A stretch of 64,000 nucleotides of DNA from Streptomyces sp. TLI_235. Its GTDB lineage: Bacteria > Actinomycetota > Actinomycetes > Streptomycetales > Streptomycetaceae. The stretch is taken from NCBI GenBank assembly GCA_002300355.1, contig NSGV01000001.1, positions 3,348,001 to 3,412,000 on the forward strand, read 5' to 3'. Positions within the stretch are counted from its first letter, which is position 1. Every line of letters starts with the position of its first letter. Shown here in pieces: positions 63,645-64,000 of the stretch. The notes beneath the pieces were generated by a model. It was not told the origin of the DNA, did not search any database, and saw only the letters and a list, made by a program, of their open reading frames with translations. The translations under genes and the position numbers were made by a program.

Positions 63645-64000
63645 ATGGCGTATGTGGCGGACGAGACCCCCTCGCAGCACGGCGTGGACGCTCCGCAGCC
63701 GGAGGGTTCCTCGGGGGTGAGCGCTGGGCCGCCGCAGGAGTCGGCGGGCGGTGTCGGGTCGGCCGACGGGTCGGTGCCGCCGAAGGCGGGGAAGCCCCGG
63801 AGCGCGCTGGTACGGGGGGCATCCGCGGCGGGCGTGCGGACCGGCCGGGTGGTGCACGGCACGGGCCGGCGGATCCGCCGGGCGACGTCCGCGGAGGGGG
63901 CCGGAGAGTCGGGGCTCGCGAAGCTGATCGAGCTGCACGCGCTGAACTCCTTCGGCGACATGCTCATCACGATCGCACTGGCCTCCACCATCTTCTTCTC
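63645..64000 (+). CDS. MFS transporter, 5' part only
   Basis: The first 118 codons of a gene running off the window. A long Ser/Gly/Pro-rich disordered N-terminus (MAYVADETPSQHG...) leads to a basic region (GRVVHGTGRRIRRATS) and the first helix LHALNSFGDMLITIALASTIFF, typical of streptomycete MFS proteins with extended tails. An in-frame ATG at 63603, with GGTGGA upstream, is an alternative start. It is divergent from DUF3027 with about 290 bases between. Confidence 0.75.
   Translation, partial: MAYVADETPSQHGVDAPQPEGSSGVSAGPPQESAGGVGSADGSVPPKAGKPRSALVRGASAAGVRTGRVVHGTGRRIRRATSAEGAGESGLAKLIELHALNSFGDMLITIALASTIFF

Overview
This 64 kb window is high-GC actinobacterial DNA from a Streptomycetaceae member (Streptomyces or Kitasatospora). 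The evidence is the strong G/C third-position bias, frequent GTG/TTG starts, and lineage markers: futalosine-pathway menaquinone genes (mqnC, mqnA), a DmdR1-type iron regulator divergent from a UPF0309 sugar-isomerase-like gene, an SCO4402-family gene beside purU, an NsdA-like TPR regulator, DUF3027, DUF4229 and DUF2530 genes, and a mycothiol-type DinB domain. From memory, gene order resembles the S. coelicolor SCO4388-SCO4403 and SCO4505-SCO4506 neighbourhoods. No rRNA, tRNA, CRISPR array, insertion sequence or integrase was seen.

Layout. 1-4.1 kb: partial mqnC, a membrane Ser/Thr kinase, mqnA and a cold-shock gene with a structured leader. 4.3-10.8 kb: a lipoprotein L,D-transpeptidase, a secreted beta-helix (GH87-like) protein, a dicarboxylate symporter and an MFS gene with a leaderless promoter. 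10.9-16.8 kb: LacI regulator, DUF4229 and GNAT proteins, two MFS exporters and a GlxA/AraC regulator. 17-26.8 kb: RsbW-like ATPase, ECF sigma and fused zf-HC2/mycothiol-domain anti-sigma pair, purU, SCO4402-family gene, substrate-binding lipoprotein, Q/G-rich membrane protein, NsdA-like regulator and a primase-polymerase-like protein. 27-32 kb: dmdR1 divergent from a SIS gene with a DasR-type site between them, then a DUF4231/SLATT membrane protein, an alpha/beta hydrolase and an unusual 2-hydroxyacid dehydrogenase.

32-41.3 kb is the most distinctive region. It is an Fxs locus read on the minus strand: a 60-residue precursor ending FNSSI (fxsA), a radical SAM/SPASM maturase fused to a C-terminal HExxH domain (fxsB), an AAC(3)-type acetyltransferase, a TIR-like protein (fxsC), and a 1337-residue protein with MinD/ParA-like, TIR-like, NB-ARC and TPR regions (fxsT). 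fxsA/fxsB and fxsC/fxsT are tightly coupled. It looks like a RiPP (probably cyclophane) tied to a STAND/TIR signalling module whose function is not known to me.

41.5-64 kb is mostly housekeeping: pdxH, citrate synthase and serC; an AraC regulator divergent from a GH35 beta-galactosidase; RNA 2',3'-cyclic phosphodiesterase, GNAT, MFS plus MarR; an MHYT sensor; an orphan HypX hydrogenase-maturation protein; a purine-type NCS2 permease; DUF2530; a CtpE-like P-type ATPase interrupted by a one-base frameshift; a sacsin-like HSP90-type ATPase; DUF3027; and the start of an MFS gene. Many convergent pairs are separated by strong hairpins. Long open frames opposite the real genes are high-GC artefacts and are left out.
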